A stretch of DNA of 64,000 nucleotides, from NCBI GenBank assembly GCA_965204165.1, contig OZ241969.1:2542001-2606000 (forward strand), read 5' to 3'. The position numbers and the translations under genes are program-made. Shown one piece after another: positions 29,337 to 37,850 of the stretch; the stretch's first letter is position 1, and each line of letters begins with the position of its first letter. The stretch is from VYFG01 sp965204165 (GTDB lineage Bacteria > Pseudomonadota > Gammaproteobacteria > Arenicellales > Poriferihabitantaceae). The notes beneath the pieces are model-generated. The model searched no databases, had not been told where the DNA came from, and saw only the letters and a list, made by a program, of their open reading frames with translations.

Positions 29337-29819
29337 ATGAACACCGAGAGAACCATATTGACCAGGGCAGGGGCGGAAAGGTTGCGCGCGGAACTGAAGA
29401 CCCTGAAAAGTGTGGACCGCCCGAGGATCATCTCCGCGATCGCGGAAGCGAGGTCCCACGGGGACCTGACCGAGAACGCCGAGTACGCGGCCGCCAAGGA
29501 GCAGCAGGGGTTCATCGAGGGCCGGATTGCCGAACTGGAGGGCAACCTTGCCGTCGCCGAGATCATCGACTCGAAAGACATCGCCGCCACCGGCAAGGTG
29601 GTGTTCGGTGCGCACGTGAAGCTCTACGATATCGACCAGGACGTGGTGGTCAGTTACCAGCTGGTGGGCAATCTCGAGGCCGACCTGGACCGGGGTCTGA
29701 TTTCCATCGGCTCGCCCATCGGCAAGGCGCTGCTGGGAAAGGCCGAGGGAGACGAAATCGTGTTCGCCGCGCCCGGCGGCAAGCGGACCTACGAGGTGCT
29801 GGAGGTCCGGTACGGGTAG
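29337..29819 (+). CDS. greA: Transcription elongation factor GreA
   Basis: A 160-residue factor that rescues backtracked RNA polymerase by stimulating transcript cleavage. The N-terminal coiled coil (about 1-75) includes LTRAGAERLRAELKTLKSV and the tip residues in ARSHGDLTENAEYAAAKEQQ, where the two acidic residues reach the polymerase active site. The C-terminal FKBP-like domain ends with SPIGKALLGKAEGDEIVFAA and PGGKRTYEVLEVRYG. It is the last gene of the dapB-carAB-greA block and converges on the DUF6351-like gene. Confidence 0.97.
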   Translation: MNTERTILTRAGAERLRAELKTLKSVDRPRIISAIAEARSHGDLTENAEYAAAKEQQGFIEGRIAELEGNLAVAEIIDSKDIAATGKVVFGAHVKLYDIDQDVVVSYQLVGNLEADLDRGLISIGSPIGKALLGKAEGDEIVFAAPGGKRTYEVLEVRYG

Positions 29820-29865
29820 TCCATGCCGTGGCCCCGGGCCCGCCGCCCGGAATGCCGCCGGCACT

Positions 29866-32040
29866 TCAAAAGACCTGCCAGGTCCCCTTGAGGTCCGCCT
29901 GGCCGACTCCGGGCCTGCTCCAGTCGCAAACACCCCCGGGGAAGATGCGGCGAAGCCGGTCCATCTCCTCGGGGCTGAAGGATACGGCGTAGTCGTCCGG
30001 ATCCACCGGCCCCAGCCGGCACTTCACGATGTCCCCCGCCAGGGGCGCCCCGGCAACCTCCCGGGGCGACGGCGGCGACGGGTACAGCGCATCGCATCGC
30101 CCCGCTCCCCGCCGCTGCGTCTCGACGATCTTCACCGGTTCCCCGTCGCGCGACCAGCAGGCATCGGTCAGCCCTTCCGGCCTTGCCCGCGCCACCCTGT
30201 CCGCCGGCGGAGCCGCGGAGGTGTCCGCGGCCAGGGCTTCCAGCCATCGGTCCATGTGGCCCAGGGCATCGCGCAGGACCGGACTGTCCGTGCTGAACAG
30301 GCCGTAGCGGAAATCCTCCACGAGCATGACGTGGTTGTCCGTCTGGCCGTTCGCCTTTCGCAACCGGTCCCGCATGGCAAAGGAGTGGGACCTCGTATGC
30401 ACGTCGCCGCCCTCGAGATCATCGCTGTAGGCGCGGTAGTCGATGATCGGCGTGGACGAAAGGCCCCCGCCGCCGCTGGTCAGCCGGCCGGTCTCGTAAG
30501 CGATCCGCACCGCGTCCGGGTCCGCCATGGTGCGCTCCGGGCGAAAGCGCCCCTCATTGTCGTAGCCGCCGATCTTCTCGTTCAGGTCCAGGAACCGGGC
30601 AGGGCCGATGACGCCGTCGTTGAGCGCCTTCAGGCCATACTGCACGCCGACATTGTCCAGCGGGCGGCGGACGAAACCGGTCACCGGGTTCCGTCCGTAG
30701 ATGTTCACATGGTGTTCAAACACCTCGCAGCGCGCACCGGACGGATTGTCGTGCGGGTGATACCGAAACGATAGCGGAAGCACGTCGGGGCAGAACTCGC
30801 CGACGGTGATCCGCCCGGCCTTGTGGGACACCCTCGACATGGTCTCCCATGTCAGGAATCCGGCGACGGCCATTTGCTGCTCCCTGGTGAACAATCCGCC
30901 CCCTTCGGTGCTGAAGTAGCGGTTCAGCAGCCTGGCATCGGTGACCATCGGGATCGTGCTGAATCCGACATCGGGAAAACTGCAGCCGGAAATGATCCCG
31001 TCGAGCAGGCCGGGATAGTTGTCGGCAATCTGGTGCGCCTGGTATGAACCGCCCGAGCAACCCATGCCGATGGTGTGGAGCGGCACGCCGTATCCCTCGA
31101 TGAATCGCTCCTTTACCATCATCATGGTCTCGGCAGCCAGCACGTCGTTGCAGTTGTTGCCGAACACGTTGAGGCTTGACGAGGCGATCGCGTAGCCCTG
31201 GCCGAGCATCCAGGGGTCGGTCACGCCGCCGGTGCGGGCACCCTGGCGGAACCAGCCGTTCACGCAGCCGCCCCCGAAGGTGTAGACGAGGCGGCCGTTC
31301 CAGCCCCCGGGGGCATGCCACGGGGACGGATCATCGTCGGCGTCCGGGTCCCGCAGCATCGCGATCTGGTAGATGGCGCGGTTCAGGGTGCCGGTCTCGA
31401 TGCGAACGATGAACGGCACCGTCGCCCCGGTGAGCGTGGTCGTGTGGGCAAGGTCCGCCGGAAGCGAGACCGGGCTTGCGAGCGGCTTCAGCTCCCCGTC
31501 CCGGGTGGAGAGGTAGGCATAGTCCGTGCGGCGCTCGATGGAGCAGGCGTCGTCGAGGGGCGCGCCCAGGGTCTCGCCGGACACCAGGACAAAGGCGTCC
31601 GTCTCACAGATGAACGGCTGTTCGTGCGGCCCGGAGAACACGGGACCCTCGGCGGGGTGATTCTCGAGTTGCAGCGAGCCCCGGGGTTTCCCGTCGGCGT
31701 CCTGAAGCCGCAATCGCGCGGTTTCCGGGAGCCCTTCCACCAATCCCGCCAGGCCGCCGGAAGACAACGGGCGGAAGACGGCGGTTACTTCCGTTGCATC
31801 CAGGAACACCCTGAGTCCGGCCAGTCCGGCGCCATCCGTGGCGGAAATCCCGATCAGGGCATTTCCGCCGGTGACCGTGTCGGGCCGGCCCGACAGCACC
31901 TGGATCTCGTACCCGCCGGCGGACGGGTCATCGTCCCCGGCAAGGCAGGTGCCGAAGGCGGACAGGATGACTGCGGCCGGCAAGGCCCCAACGATTTTCC
32001 GGACGAATCGCAAGTGTTCGCGGTGACCTTTCCGGCCCAT
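29866..32040 (-). CDS. Secreted DUF6351-family alpha/beta-hydrolase-like protein
   Basis: A 724-residue exported protein. The signal peptide covers about residues 1-35 (VRKIVGALPAAVILSAFGT). An N-terminal beta region (about 40-170) contains phrases typical of Ig-like folds. The main domain has a nucleophile-elbow motif, TIGMGCSGGSYQAHQIADNY (about 340), with Ser in the G-x-S-x-G position, and several Cys that could form disulfides. A late HVMLVEDFRYGLF region may hold part of the acid/His site. I recognise the overall pattern as DUF6351. The substrate is unknown; an esterase or polymer depolymerase is plausible. It is a single gene convergent with greA. Confidence 0.8.
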   Translation of the reverse strand: MGRKGHREHLRFVRKIVGALPAAVILSAFGTCLAGDDDPSAGGYEIQVLSGRPDTVTGGNALIGISATDGAGLAGLRVFLDATEVTAVFRPLSSGGLAGLVEGLPETARLRLQDADGKPRGSLQLENHPAEGPVFSGPHEQPFICETDAFVLVSGETLGAPLDDACSIERRTDYAYLSTRDGELKPLASPVSLPADLAHTTTLTGATVPFIVRIETGTLNRAIYQIAMLRDPDADDDPSPWHAPGGWNGRLVYTFGGGCVNGWFRQGARTGGVTDPWMLGQGYAIASSSLNVFGNNCNDVLAAETMMMVKERFIEGYGVPLHTIGMGCSGGSYQAHQIADNYPGLLDGIISGCSFPDVGFSTIPMVTDARLLNRYFSTEGGGLFTREQQMAVAGFLTWETMSRVSHKAGRITVGEFCPDVLPLSFRYHPHDNPSGARCEVFEHHVNIYGRNPVTGFVRRPLDNVGVQYGLKALNDGVIGPARFLDLNEKIGGYDNEGRFRPERTMADPDAVRIAYETGRLTSGGGGLSSTPIIDYRAYSDDLEGGDVHTRSHSFAMRDRLRKANGQTDNHVMLVEDFRYGLFSTDSPVLRDALGHMDRWLEALAADTSAAPPADRVARARPEGLTDACWSRDGEPVKIVETQRRGAGRCDALYPSPPSPREVAGAPLAGDIVKCRLGPVDPDDYAVSFSPEEMDRLRRIFPGGVCDWSRPGVGQADLKGTWQVF

Positions 32041-32317
32041 TGCTCCATCGAAGCAGGGAAAAATACTCGAATCCGCGGTGTTGTCAAATCAGCATGACGG
32101 ACAACGCAACACGAGCCGGAAACGATGGGCAATCATTGTACAAATTCATCGTGTCAGGAGACTTCGTGTGCGTTTGCCGGGTTATTCGGCGCGGCAGCCG
32201 GCCGCGAACCGCATGATTCGAACGGGACGGCCGAACGACATTTTGCAAGGTCCCGTGGATGGCCAAGCTGGAGTAGAATGATTCATCGCCTGATTGGGGA
32301 CCACTGTACCTGAGCAG

Positions 32318-33211
32318 ATGTTCCAGGATTTCGCCACCCATGATATCCGGTGCGAAGACGCCGTGATCCATTGCCGCGTGGGCGGCAGTGGGGCGCCGCT
32401 GCTCCTGCTGCATGGATTCCCGCAAACCCATGTTCACTGGCATCGCCTGGCGCCGTTGCTGATGGATGGGTTTACCCTGGTGATTCCCGATCTTCGCGGA
32501 TACGGCTCGAGCATCGGTCCCGATCCCGACCCGGAGCACATCAACTATTCCAAACGGGAAATGGCCAGGGACATGATCCACGTCATGGGCGAATTCGGTT
32601 TTGGCGAATTCGGCATCGTCAGCCACGACCGGGGGGCGAGGGTTGCCTACCGGCTTGCACTGGATCACCCGGAACGGGTCGACCGCCTGGTCAGCCTGGA
32701 CACGATTCCGACCCTGGACATCTGGGAATCCTGGAACATGGCCGGTTCCCTCAACTGGTTCCACTGGACCCTGCTGGCCCAGCCGGCGCCCCTGCCGGAA
32801 CTGATGATGGGCGCCGATCCCGATTTCTTCATGATGAACATGCTGGACCAGTGGGCCGCAAGGCCCGGCGTACTGGACCCCCGCGCGGTCGAGGAATACA
32901 AGATTGCGTTCCGCAAGCCGAGCGTTCGCCGGGCGATGGCGGAGGATTACCGTGCCGGCGCTACTATCGATCTTGCCCATGACCGCGAGGCGCGTGAAGC
33001 GAACCGCAAGCTGCAATGCCCGGTGCTTGCGGTGCGTGGATTTCTTCATACGAAGAATCCCCTGGGGCCCGTATGGGAACGGTGGGCCGAAGACGTCACG
33101 GAGGTTGACCTGGAGTGCGGCCATTTCCTTGCCGAGGAACTGCCCGGGGAGTGCTCCCGGGCCATCCGGGCCTTCCTGAACCCCGGTCAGGACAGTCGCC
33201 GTCCGGAATAG
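32318..33211 (+). CDS. Fluoroacetate/haloacetate dehalogenase-like alpha/beta hydrolase
   Basis: A 297-residue cytosolic hydrolase starting MFQDFATHDIRC; a TTG at 32294 could add eight residues. The oxyanion segment is LLLLHGFPQTHVHWHRLAP. The nucleophile region is VSHDRGARVAYRL, where Asp replaces Ser and the two Arg match the carboxylate-binding pair of fluoroacetate dehalogenase. The cap carries NWFHWTLLAQPAPLPELMMG, with the His-Trp pair of the halide pocket, and EDYRAGATIDLAHD, with the pocket Tyr. The catalytic His is in DLECGHFLAEELP. All signature residues of haloacetate dehalogenases that I can recall are present. Activity on fluoride rather than chloride substrates is inferred. Confidence 0.82.
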   Translation: MFQDFATHDIRCEDAVIHCRVGGSGAPLLLLHGFPQTHVHWHRLAPLLMDGFTLVIPDLRGYGSSIGPDPDPEHINYSKREMARDMIHVMGEFGFGEFGIVSHDRGARVAYRLALDHPERVDRLVSLDTIPTLDIWESWNMAGSLNWFHWTLLAQPAPLPELMMGADPDFFMMNMLDQWAARPGVLDPRAVEEYKIAFRKPSVRRAMAEDYRAGATIDLAHDREAREANRKLQCPVLAVRGFLHTKNPLGPVWERWAEDVTEVDLECGHFLAEELPGECSRAIRAFLNPGQDSRRPE

Positions 33212-33431
33212 CCGTCCGGGTCCCCGGGGCGGGAATGGATATCAGCGGGGTTGCGGCTGACCCGGCGGGTCACGGCCCCGGCATTCGACAGGGTGTCGTC
33301 ATGGTGCAGGTCTATCGGGATTCCCTGCCGCGCCTGCCGGGGTCATCAACGGTGGATCCAGGTGCGCGCGCCGGACCCTGTCATTCGCTCTCATTCAGCG
33401 ATGCCTGCCGGCATGTGCCATGCCGGCCCGT

Positions 33432-34070
33432 TCAGTTGCCGCGAACGTCCGGTTCGTAGTCCTTGACCGCCAGCAGGGCTGCCGCACCCATCATCAATGC
33501 CCCGCAGACGCGGTTGATCAGGCCGTGGGCATGTGACCGGATACGTGCCGCGGCGCGCACGGCAAGCCAGCCCCAGGCCAGCAGGATGACGCCATCGACG
33601 AGCAGGTAGGTGCCGCCGAGTATTGCCAGCTGGGGGAGTGTGGCTGCCCCGGGATTGATGAAATGCGGAAACAGTGCCGCGAAGAACATGACCGCGAACG
33701 GGTTGGCGCTGGATGTGATGAAGCCCTGGCGGTACAGCCTGAACGGCGATCCGGCATGATCGGCTGCCGCATCCCCGTCCCGCGGTCCGGACCGGATCAG
33801 CCGCAGTCCGATCCAGGCGAGATAGGCGACACCCAGCCATTTCACGACCTGGAACGCCTCGGCCGATGCCGCAACCACGGCGGCAATCCCGAACGCCGCG
33901 GCGGTCATCTGCAGTGCATTCGCCGTCAGGTCGCCAGCAATCGTCCAGCCGCTCCTTCTCAGCCCGTGCCGCGCGCTGTTGGCAATGATGAGGAGCTGGC
34001 TCGTGTCCGGCGGGGTTGCAAAGAACACCCCAAGGGCTGCCAGGTAGAGCAGGTATGTTTCAATCGTCAT
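33432..34070 (-). CDS. LysE/RhtB-family amino-acid or metabolite exporter
   Basis: A 212-residue inner-membrane protein with about six hydrophobic segments. It starts MTIETYLLYLAALGVFFATP and has the loop DTSQLLIIANSARHGLRRSG in the position of the usual family PGP motif. LGVAYLAWIGLRLIRSG (about 80) and QGFITSSANPFAVMFFAAL (about 113) are typical LysE signatures. Members export lysine, homoserine, threonine or other small metabolites. It stands alone, with 220 bp of non-coding DNA to the dehalogenase gene. The substrate cannot be predicted. Confidence 0.92.
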   Translation of the reverse strand: MTIETYLLYLAALGVFFATPPDTSQLLIIANSARHGLRRSGWTIAGDLTANALQMTAAAFGIAAVVAASAEAFQVVKWLGVAYLAWIGLRLIRSGPRDGDAAADHAGSPFRLYRQGFITSSANPFAVMFFAALFPHFINPGAATLPQLAILGGTYLLVDGVILLAWGWLAVRAAARIRSHAHGLINRVCGALMMGAAALLAVKDYEPDVRGN

Positions 34071-34313
34071 TGGCGACTCCGTTCCGGTTACACCTGGATA
34101 GGACGGGCAGACGTTCCTTCCGGTTCATTTTTTGGAAAGAACCGGTTCATTCCTGCGTGATGAACCGGCGGTGGAATTGCCGGCCGGTACCGGACCGTCC
34201 AATGCCGGCATTGTAGCGTGCGGGGGGCGGGAGCGGGAGTTGGCCGTGCATCCGGACGGGCAGGATGCCGTGCTAGGATACGGCGCTTGCCAGATTCAGG
34301 GTAAGCACAATTC

Positions 34314-34778
34314 ATGCCGGATTCCATGACCGATCTTGTACTGCGCTCCGCCGGGGCGGACGATGTGGGGAGCATCGCGGAATGTGTCCGGTTGGCCTAT
34401 ACCCCCTACATCGAGCGCATTGGCACCCCGCCCGGGCCCATGCTGGGAGATTATGACGAGATCGTCCGGAATCACCGCGCGTACGTCGTCGATGACGATG
34501 GGGAGGTGATCGGCGTCTTCGTTCTCATCGAGGGGGAGGGCGGCCTTCTTCTCGACAACATCGCCGTGTGTCCGTCCAGGCAGGGCGAGGGGATCGGCCG
34601 CTGGCTCATGGGGCACGCAGAAGCCGAAGCGCGCCGGCTGGGCTACCGGCACCTCGATCTCTACACCCACCAGCTGATGACGGAAAACATCATGCTCTAT
34701 CTGCGCCTTGGATATGAGGAAATCGAACGCCGCATTGAGTGCGGCTTTGCGCGGGTTTACATGCGCAAGCGTCTTTAG
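34314..34778 (+). CDS. GNAT-family N-acetyltransferase
   Basis: A 154-residue acetyltransferase. The acetyl-CoA binding motif A is clear as LLDNIAVCPSRQGEGIGRWLM (about 79-99), with the R/Q-x-x-G-x-G/A pyrophosphate loop QGEGIG. Motif B follows as HLDLYTHQLMTENIMLYLRL and ends YEEIERR. The N-terminal part (LRSAGADDVGSIAECVRLAY) is ordinary for GNAT proteins. An ATG at 34326 is an alternative start. The acceptor is unknown. Confidence 0.88.
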   Translation: MPDSMTDLVLRSAGADDVGSIAECVRLAYTPYIERIGTPPGPMLGDYDEIVRNHRAYVVDDDGEVIGVFVLIEGEGGLLLDNIAVCPSRQGEGIGRWLMGHAEAEARRLGYRHLDLYTHQLMTENIMLYLRLGYEEIERRIECGFARVYMRKRL

Positions 34779-34882
34779 CCCCACCCTGAACCCGTTGATA
34801 TGGAATTCCGGTTTCTGAAGACAAATCAGCATGTTACGGTCATGCTGACGGACACCCATATCACCAGGTGTTCAACCCGGTG

Positions 34883-34939
34883 TTGACATAATCCTGGATT
34901 TAAGTTTACATTTAGACTATATATATTAAAAATGTAAAC
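34883..34939 (+). promoter_or_regulatory. Promoter with overlapping palindromic operator for the XRE/ImmA-IrrE gene
   Basis: TTGACA (34883-34888) and TACATT (34907-34912) are spaced by 18 bases. The -10 hexamer lies inside the left arm of a perfect 10-bp inverted repeat: GTTTACATTT (34904-34913) and AAATGTAAAC (34930-34939), separated by 16 bases. The gene starts at 34956. This layout fits autorepression by the encoded HTH protein. The region is strikingly AT-rich compared with its surroundings. Confidence 0.65.
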
Positions 34940-34955
34940 TATCAATCAGAAAGGA

Positions 34956-36050
34956 ATGTTCGGAGATCGCCTGAAACTCGCCAGAAAGAAGGCCGGATAC
35001 TCCCTGCGCGGCTTGTCGGATGCACTGGATAATGAGGTTTCTGCTCAGGCCATTGGGAAGTACGAGCGAGGTGAAATGATGCCCAGCTCGCGGATTTTGT
35101 TGCGCTTGACGAAGTCCATGGATGTTTCTATGGAATATCTACTGAGCGATCAGGTAGAAGAACTTGAGGCCGTGGAGTTCCGGAAGCTCTCCGGCACAAC
35201 TGCAGGGGATCGCGCAAAAATGGAGGCCACTGCCATTGATCGCCTGCAAAGATATCTTGTGATCGAGGAGATTCTTGAAGTCGGCAGTGCGGCCTGGAAA
35301 CAACCACGAAATGGTAACCACTTTCTTGGTGAAGAGAACGATGGTGAAGCCCTCGCGGAAGACTTGCGCAAAGAATGGAAACTGGGACTGGATCCCATAC
35401 CCAATATGACGGCCCTGCTGGAGGATCAAGGCATCAAGGTCCTGGTGCTGTCCCTGCCCGAAAAAGTCTCTGGGCTGACCTGTTTGGTTCGACGCCCACG
35501 GCAGAAGGCGAAGGTGCCGGTCATTATCATCAACCGGGAAGTTACCCTTGAAAGACGCAGGCTCACGCTTGCACACGAACTGGCGCATAGACTGATCTCT
35601 GATCAATCACCAGTTGATCATGAAAAGGCATCAAACGTGTTTGCAGGTGCCTTTCTGATTCCACAAGAACATCTTGTGAAGGAAATCGGGAAGCATCGCA
35701 ATGCGTTGGGCTACAAGGAACTGATCGGCCTCAAGCGCATGTATCGTGTCAGTGCCGCGGTACTTCTTGTACGCTTAAAACAGCTCGGCGTAATTAATGA
35801 GTCTACCCTTTCTTACGCCTTCCAGACCTACGCCCGCAAATGGAGAAAGATGGAGCCGGAACCACTGGAAGGGTCGGGTCAACAGGGGACATTTGAGCTT
35901 CCCCGCCGTTTCGAACGGCTGTGCTATCGGGCACTGGCGGAGAAACTCATATCGTTGGGCAAGGCAGCAGAGCTGTTACAGCAGCCCGTTTCAGAAATCG
36001 AAGAAGGATTGAAGGGGCCTGCTGAACCGGATGCGGATCGTCGTCAGTGA
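34956..36050 (+). CDS. XRE-family regulator with ImmA/IrrE metallopeptidase domain (antitoxin type)
   Basis: A 364-residue fusion. Residues 1-70 are a Cro/CI helix-turn-helix (FGDRLKLARKKAGYSLRGLS and QAIGKYERGEMMPSSRILLR). Residues 145-270 are an ImmA/IrrE (DUF955, PF06114) domain with the zinc signature RRLTLAHELAHRLI (HExxH-like, read as HELAH at about 208) and a downstream helix with NVFAGAFLIPQEHL. The C-terminal 90 residues are helical. COG2856-type proteins like this act as antitoxins or protease-regulated repressors. The next gene, a PIN toxin, overlaps by 20 bases, so the two form a toxin-antitoxin pair. Base composition is lower in GC than the flanking genes, suggesting transfer. 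Confidence 0.9.
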   Translation: MFGDRLKLARKKAGYSLRGLSDALDNEVSAQAIGKYERGEMMPSSRILLRLTKSMDVSMEYLLSDQVEELEAVEFRKLSGTTAGDRAKMEATAIDRLQRYLVIEEILEVGSAAWKQPRNGNHFLGEENDGEALAEDLRKEWKLGLDPIPNMTALLEDQGIKVLVLSLPEKVSGLTCLVRRPRQKAKVPVIIINREVTLERRRLTLAHELAHRLISDQSPVDHEKASNVFAGAFLIPQEHLVKEIGKHRNALGYKELIGLKRMYRVSAAVLLVRLKQLGVINESTLSYAFQTYARKWRKMEPEPLEGSGQQGTFELPRRFERLCYRALAEKLISLGKAAELLQQPVSEIEEGLKGPAEPDADRRQ

Positions 36051-36402
36051 TACATCATGCATGATCGATCTCCGAAAGGTCTCGCTCTTGGAGGAGATCT
36101 TGCTTCTTCCGTATACCTTCGTTATGCCGGATTTTCTGTTTGAAGATGAGTGGCTTTGCATTGATGATGGAGAGAATGCAATTCTTCGTGAAAAAGGATT
36201 GGAGGTTCGTGGATTGCCAGGTCCGTCAGTGGTAAGGGCACAACGGTATTTTAATGAGCATAATCCGCTGACATTGAATGACTGCTTTGCCCTGGCTCTT
36301 GCTGAAGACACTAGGACAGCATTTTATTGACAGGAGACGGTCCGCTGAGAGATGTGTCGAGAGGCAATGGAGTTGAAGTCAGGGGTGTGCTCCAGGAATC
36401 GT
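36031..36402 (+). pseudogene. PIN-domain toxin, frameshifted and 3'-chimeric
   Basis: The intact frame starts MRIVVSDTSCMIDLRKVSLL, with the first catalytic Asp, and runs to NDCFALALAEDTRTA. It then stops early, giving a 99-residue product. From about 36320 the +1-shifted frame continues the PIN fold precisely: ILLTGDGPLRDVSRGNGVEV then RGVLQESSELP and a stop near 36402. A one-base deletion at about 36320 explains this. The last residues after GVL differ from the usual LLDQ-like end and lie in DNA shared with the opposing gene. It overlaps the XRE/ImmA-IrrE gene by 20 bases, the expected toxin position. Probably inactive, unless the shift is a sequencing error. Confidence 0.8.
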
Positions 36403-36599
36403 CCGAACTTCCTTGAAGACAGAATGGGAACAGCAAACCGATCGGCTGATGCAAGCAAGTCGACGTCACCAGTCACAAGAACCGCTGCATTCCCAGCAAG
36501 GGCCAGCTCCAGGAAATGCCGGTCGAATGGGTCCTGGCACTCGGGCACTTCAGGAGGCAGGACCGTTCGTACCGACGTTACCCGCCTGTTCTGGCCCAT
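36324..36599 (-). pseudogene. PIN-domain toxin remnant lacking its N-terminal half
   Basis: A 91-codon frame matching the C-terminal half of PIN-family toxins: VLPPEVPECQDPFDRHFLEL, ALAGNAAVLVTGDVDLLASA and VPILSSRKFGRFL. The N-terminal half with the first catalytic Asp is missing. The frame starts at an ATG inside the end of the antitoxin gene, and the first ten or so residues are not PIN-like, so an internal deletion after the antitoxin stop is likely. The C-terminus extends about 20 residues beyond the usual end and overlaps the other broken toxin on the plus strand. It is not expected to be an active nuclease. Confidence 0.8.
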
Positions 36600-36802
36600 G
36601 TCATCGCTTCGGTCACATCGCTTTCCGACAGCCCCAGACCAGCGAGCTTCGCCCGAACCCCATCGGCACGGTTGACCCGAACAGGAGTCAGCACAATCCG
36701 GCCGTTTTCCGCCGTCACTTCGAAATAGTCGGTGGCTTCAACCGCTGCGGTCACCGCCTTCGGAAGGGTCAGTCGGTTTTTGGAAGTCAGTTTTGCGAGC
36801 AT
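36578..36802 (-). CDS. AbrB/SpoVT-type antitoxin
   Basis: A 74-residue swapped-hairpin DNA-binding protein starting MLAKLTSKNRLTLPKAVTAA, the classical AbrB antitoxin opening (SKNRLTLPK), followed by YFEVTAENGRIVLTPVRV and a C-terminal helix (GLGLSESDVTEAMTWARTGG) that would contact the toxin. It is apparently intact. Its partner, just downstream on the same strand, is a truncated PIN gene, so this antitoxin no longer has a functional cognate toxin here. Confidence 0.85.
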   Translation of the reverse strand: MLAKLTSKNRLTLPKAVTAAVEATDYFEVTAENGRIVLTPVRVNRADGVRAKLAGLGLSESDVTEAMTWARTGG

Positions 36803-37151
36803 GGAGAATCAGTATCTTCAAGGATGAAATGAATCCTTACTGTACCGCTTGCGGCACTGAATGTCAGTTTCGCTTCGAGTGTGTGAGCAGACGATAAATA
36901 CCTGAAATATTTGTCCCATCGGTAAGGGGTGGAAGTCCCCGGTTTAGAAGGCTTATCAACAGCGACTCTCTCCGAGCCGTACGGAGGTCTTCGTGAGGGA
37001 GCAGGCGAAGTGTCGGCCGTTTTATCCGTCGATCCCCTCAGATCTGCTTGTGCTGCGATATCAATAAATAGGTATTTAAATACATATATACTTCCGAATC
37101 TTCACAAAGATATAATCCAACATCTCTATATTTATGTAACTCATTACATAT
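36803..37151. other. Non-coding region upstream of the tungstate transport genes
   Basis: No gene seen. The first half has normal GC and contains a GAGCCGTACG-type stem-like stretch (about 36973) faintly reminiscent of group II intron ends, not sufficient to call. The second half (37060-37150) is strongly AT-rich, with repeated TATA-like hexamers, and probably holds the promoter of the tup operon. A GATAAATAC 9-mer occurs at 36893. Confidence 0.4.
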
Positions 37152-37850
37152 ATGGCGCAGTTTTCAGATGCTGCAGCCACCGCGATCCGGATGGTCGCGG
37201 AGGCCGACGAGGACCTGGTTGAGATCGTACTGCTGTCTCTCGAGGTCAGCCTGTCGGCAGTGGCAATCGCCGCGGTGATCGGCATGCCGCTCGGCGCCTG
37301 GCTGACCATGTACCGGTTCCCGGGCAGGCGCGTGGTCATCGCGCTGCTCAACAGCTTCATGGGCATGCCGCCCGTGGTGCTCGGCCTGGTTGTCTATCTG
37401 CTGCTTTCCCGGGCCGGCCCCCTGGGCCAGTACGGGCTCCTGTTTACTCCCCAGGCCATGGTGTTCGCCCAGACCCTGCTGGTGCTGCCGATCATCGCCG
37501 CCCTCACGCGCCAGACGCTTGACGATCTGCACCGGGACTACGACGAGCAGTTCCGGTCCTATCGCATCGGGCCGCTGCCGGGCACGTTCATCCTGATCCG
37601 CGAGGGCCGCTACAGCCTGGCCACGGCCCTGTTGGCCGGATTCGGACGCGCCAGCGCCGAAGTCGGCGCCGTCATGATCGTCGGCGGCAATATCAATCAC
37701 GTAACCCGCGTAATGACCACCACCATTGCCATGGAGACCAGCAAGGGCGACTTTAGCCTGGCGCTGGGACTCGGGATCGTGCTCCTTGCGATCGTGATCT
37801 CCATCAACGCGCTGGTGCTGCTGCTGCAGTCCCGGGAGAAGCTGGCCTGA
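37152..37850 (+). CDS. tupB: Tungstate ABC importer permease TupB
   Basis: A 232-residue inner-membrane permease with about five or six helices (from IVLLSLEVSLSAVAIAAVIG onward). The binding-protein-dependent transport signature is in the cytoplasmic EAA-like loop, around GRYSLATALLAGFGRASAEV (about residue 155). MGMPPVVLGLVVYLLLSRAG (about 72) is characteristic of the TupB/sulfate-molybdate family. Family: imports tungstate (or molybdate) with TupC and TupA. The last base of its stop codon is the first base of the tupC ATG, so translation is coupled. Confidence 0.88.
   Translation: MAQFSDAAATAIRMVAEADEDLVEIVLLSLEVSLSAVAIAAVIGMPLGAWLTMYRFPGRRVVIALLNSFMGMPPVVLGLVVYLLLSRAGPLGQYGLLFTPQAMVFAQTLLVLPIIAALTRQTLDDLHRDYDEQFRSYRIGPLPGTFILIREGRYSLATALLAGFGRASAEVGAVMIVGGNINHVTRVMTTTIAMETSKGDFSLALGLGIVLLAIVISINALVLLLQSREKLA

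Noticed and set aside
32205..32230. tRNA-like TGATTCGAAC segment
   Set aside because: No acceptor, D or anticodon stems could be built around it on either strand.
36925..37010. Group II intron-like end (GAGCCGTACG stretch)
   Set aside because: The second half of the domain V hairpin is absent and no maturase is nearby; similarity is too short.
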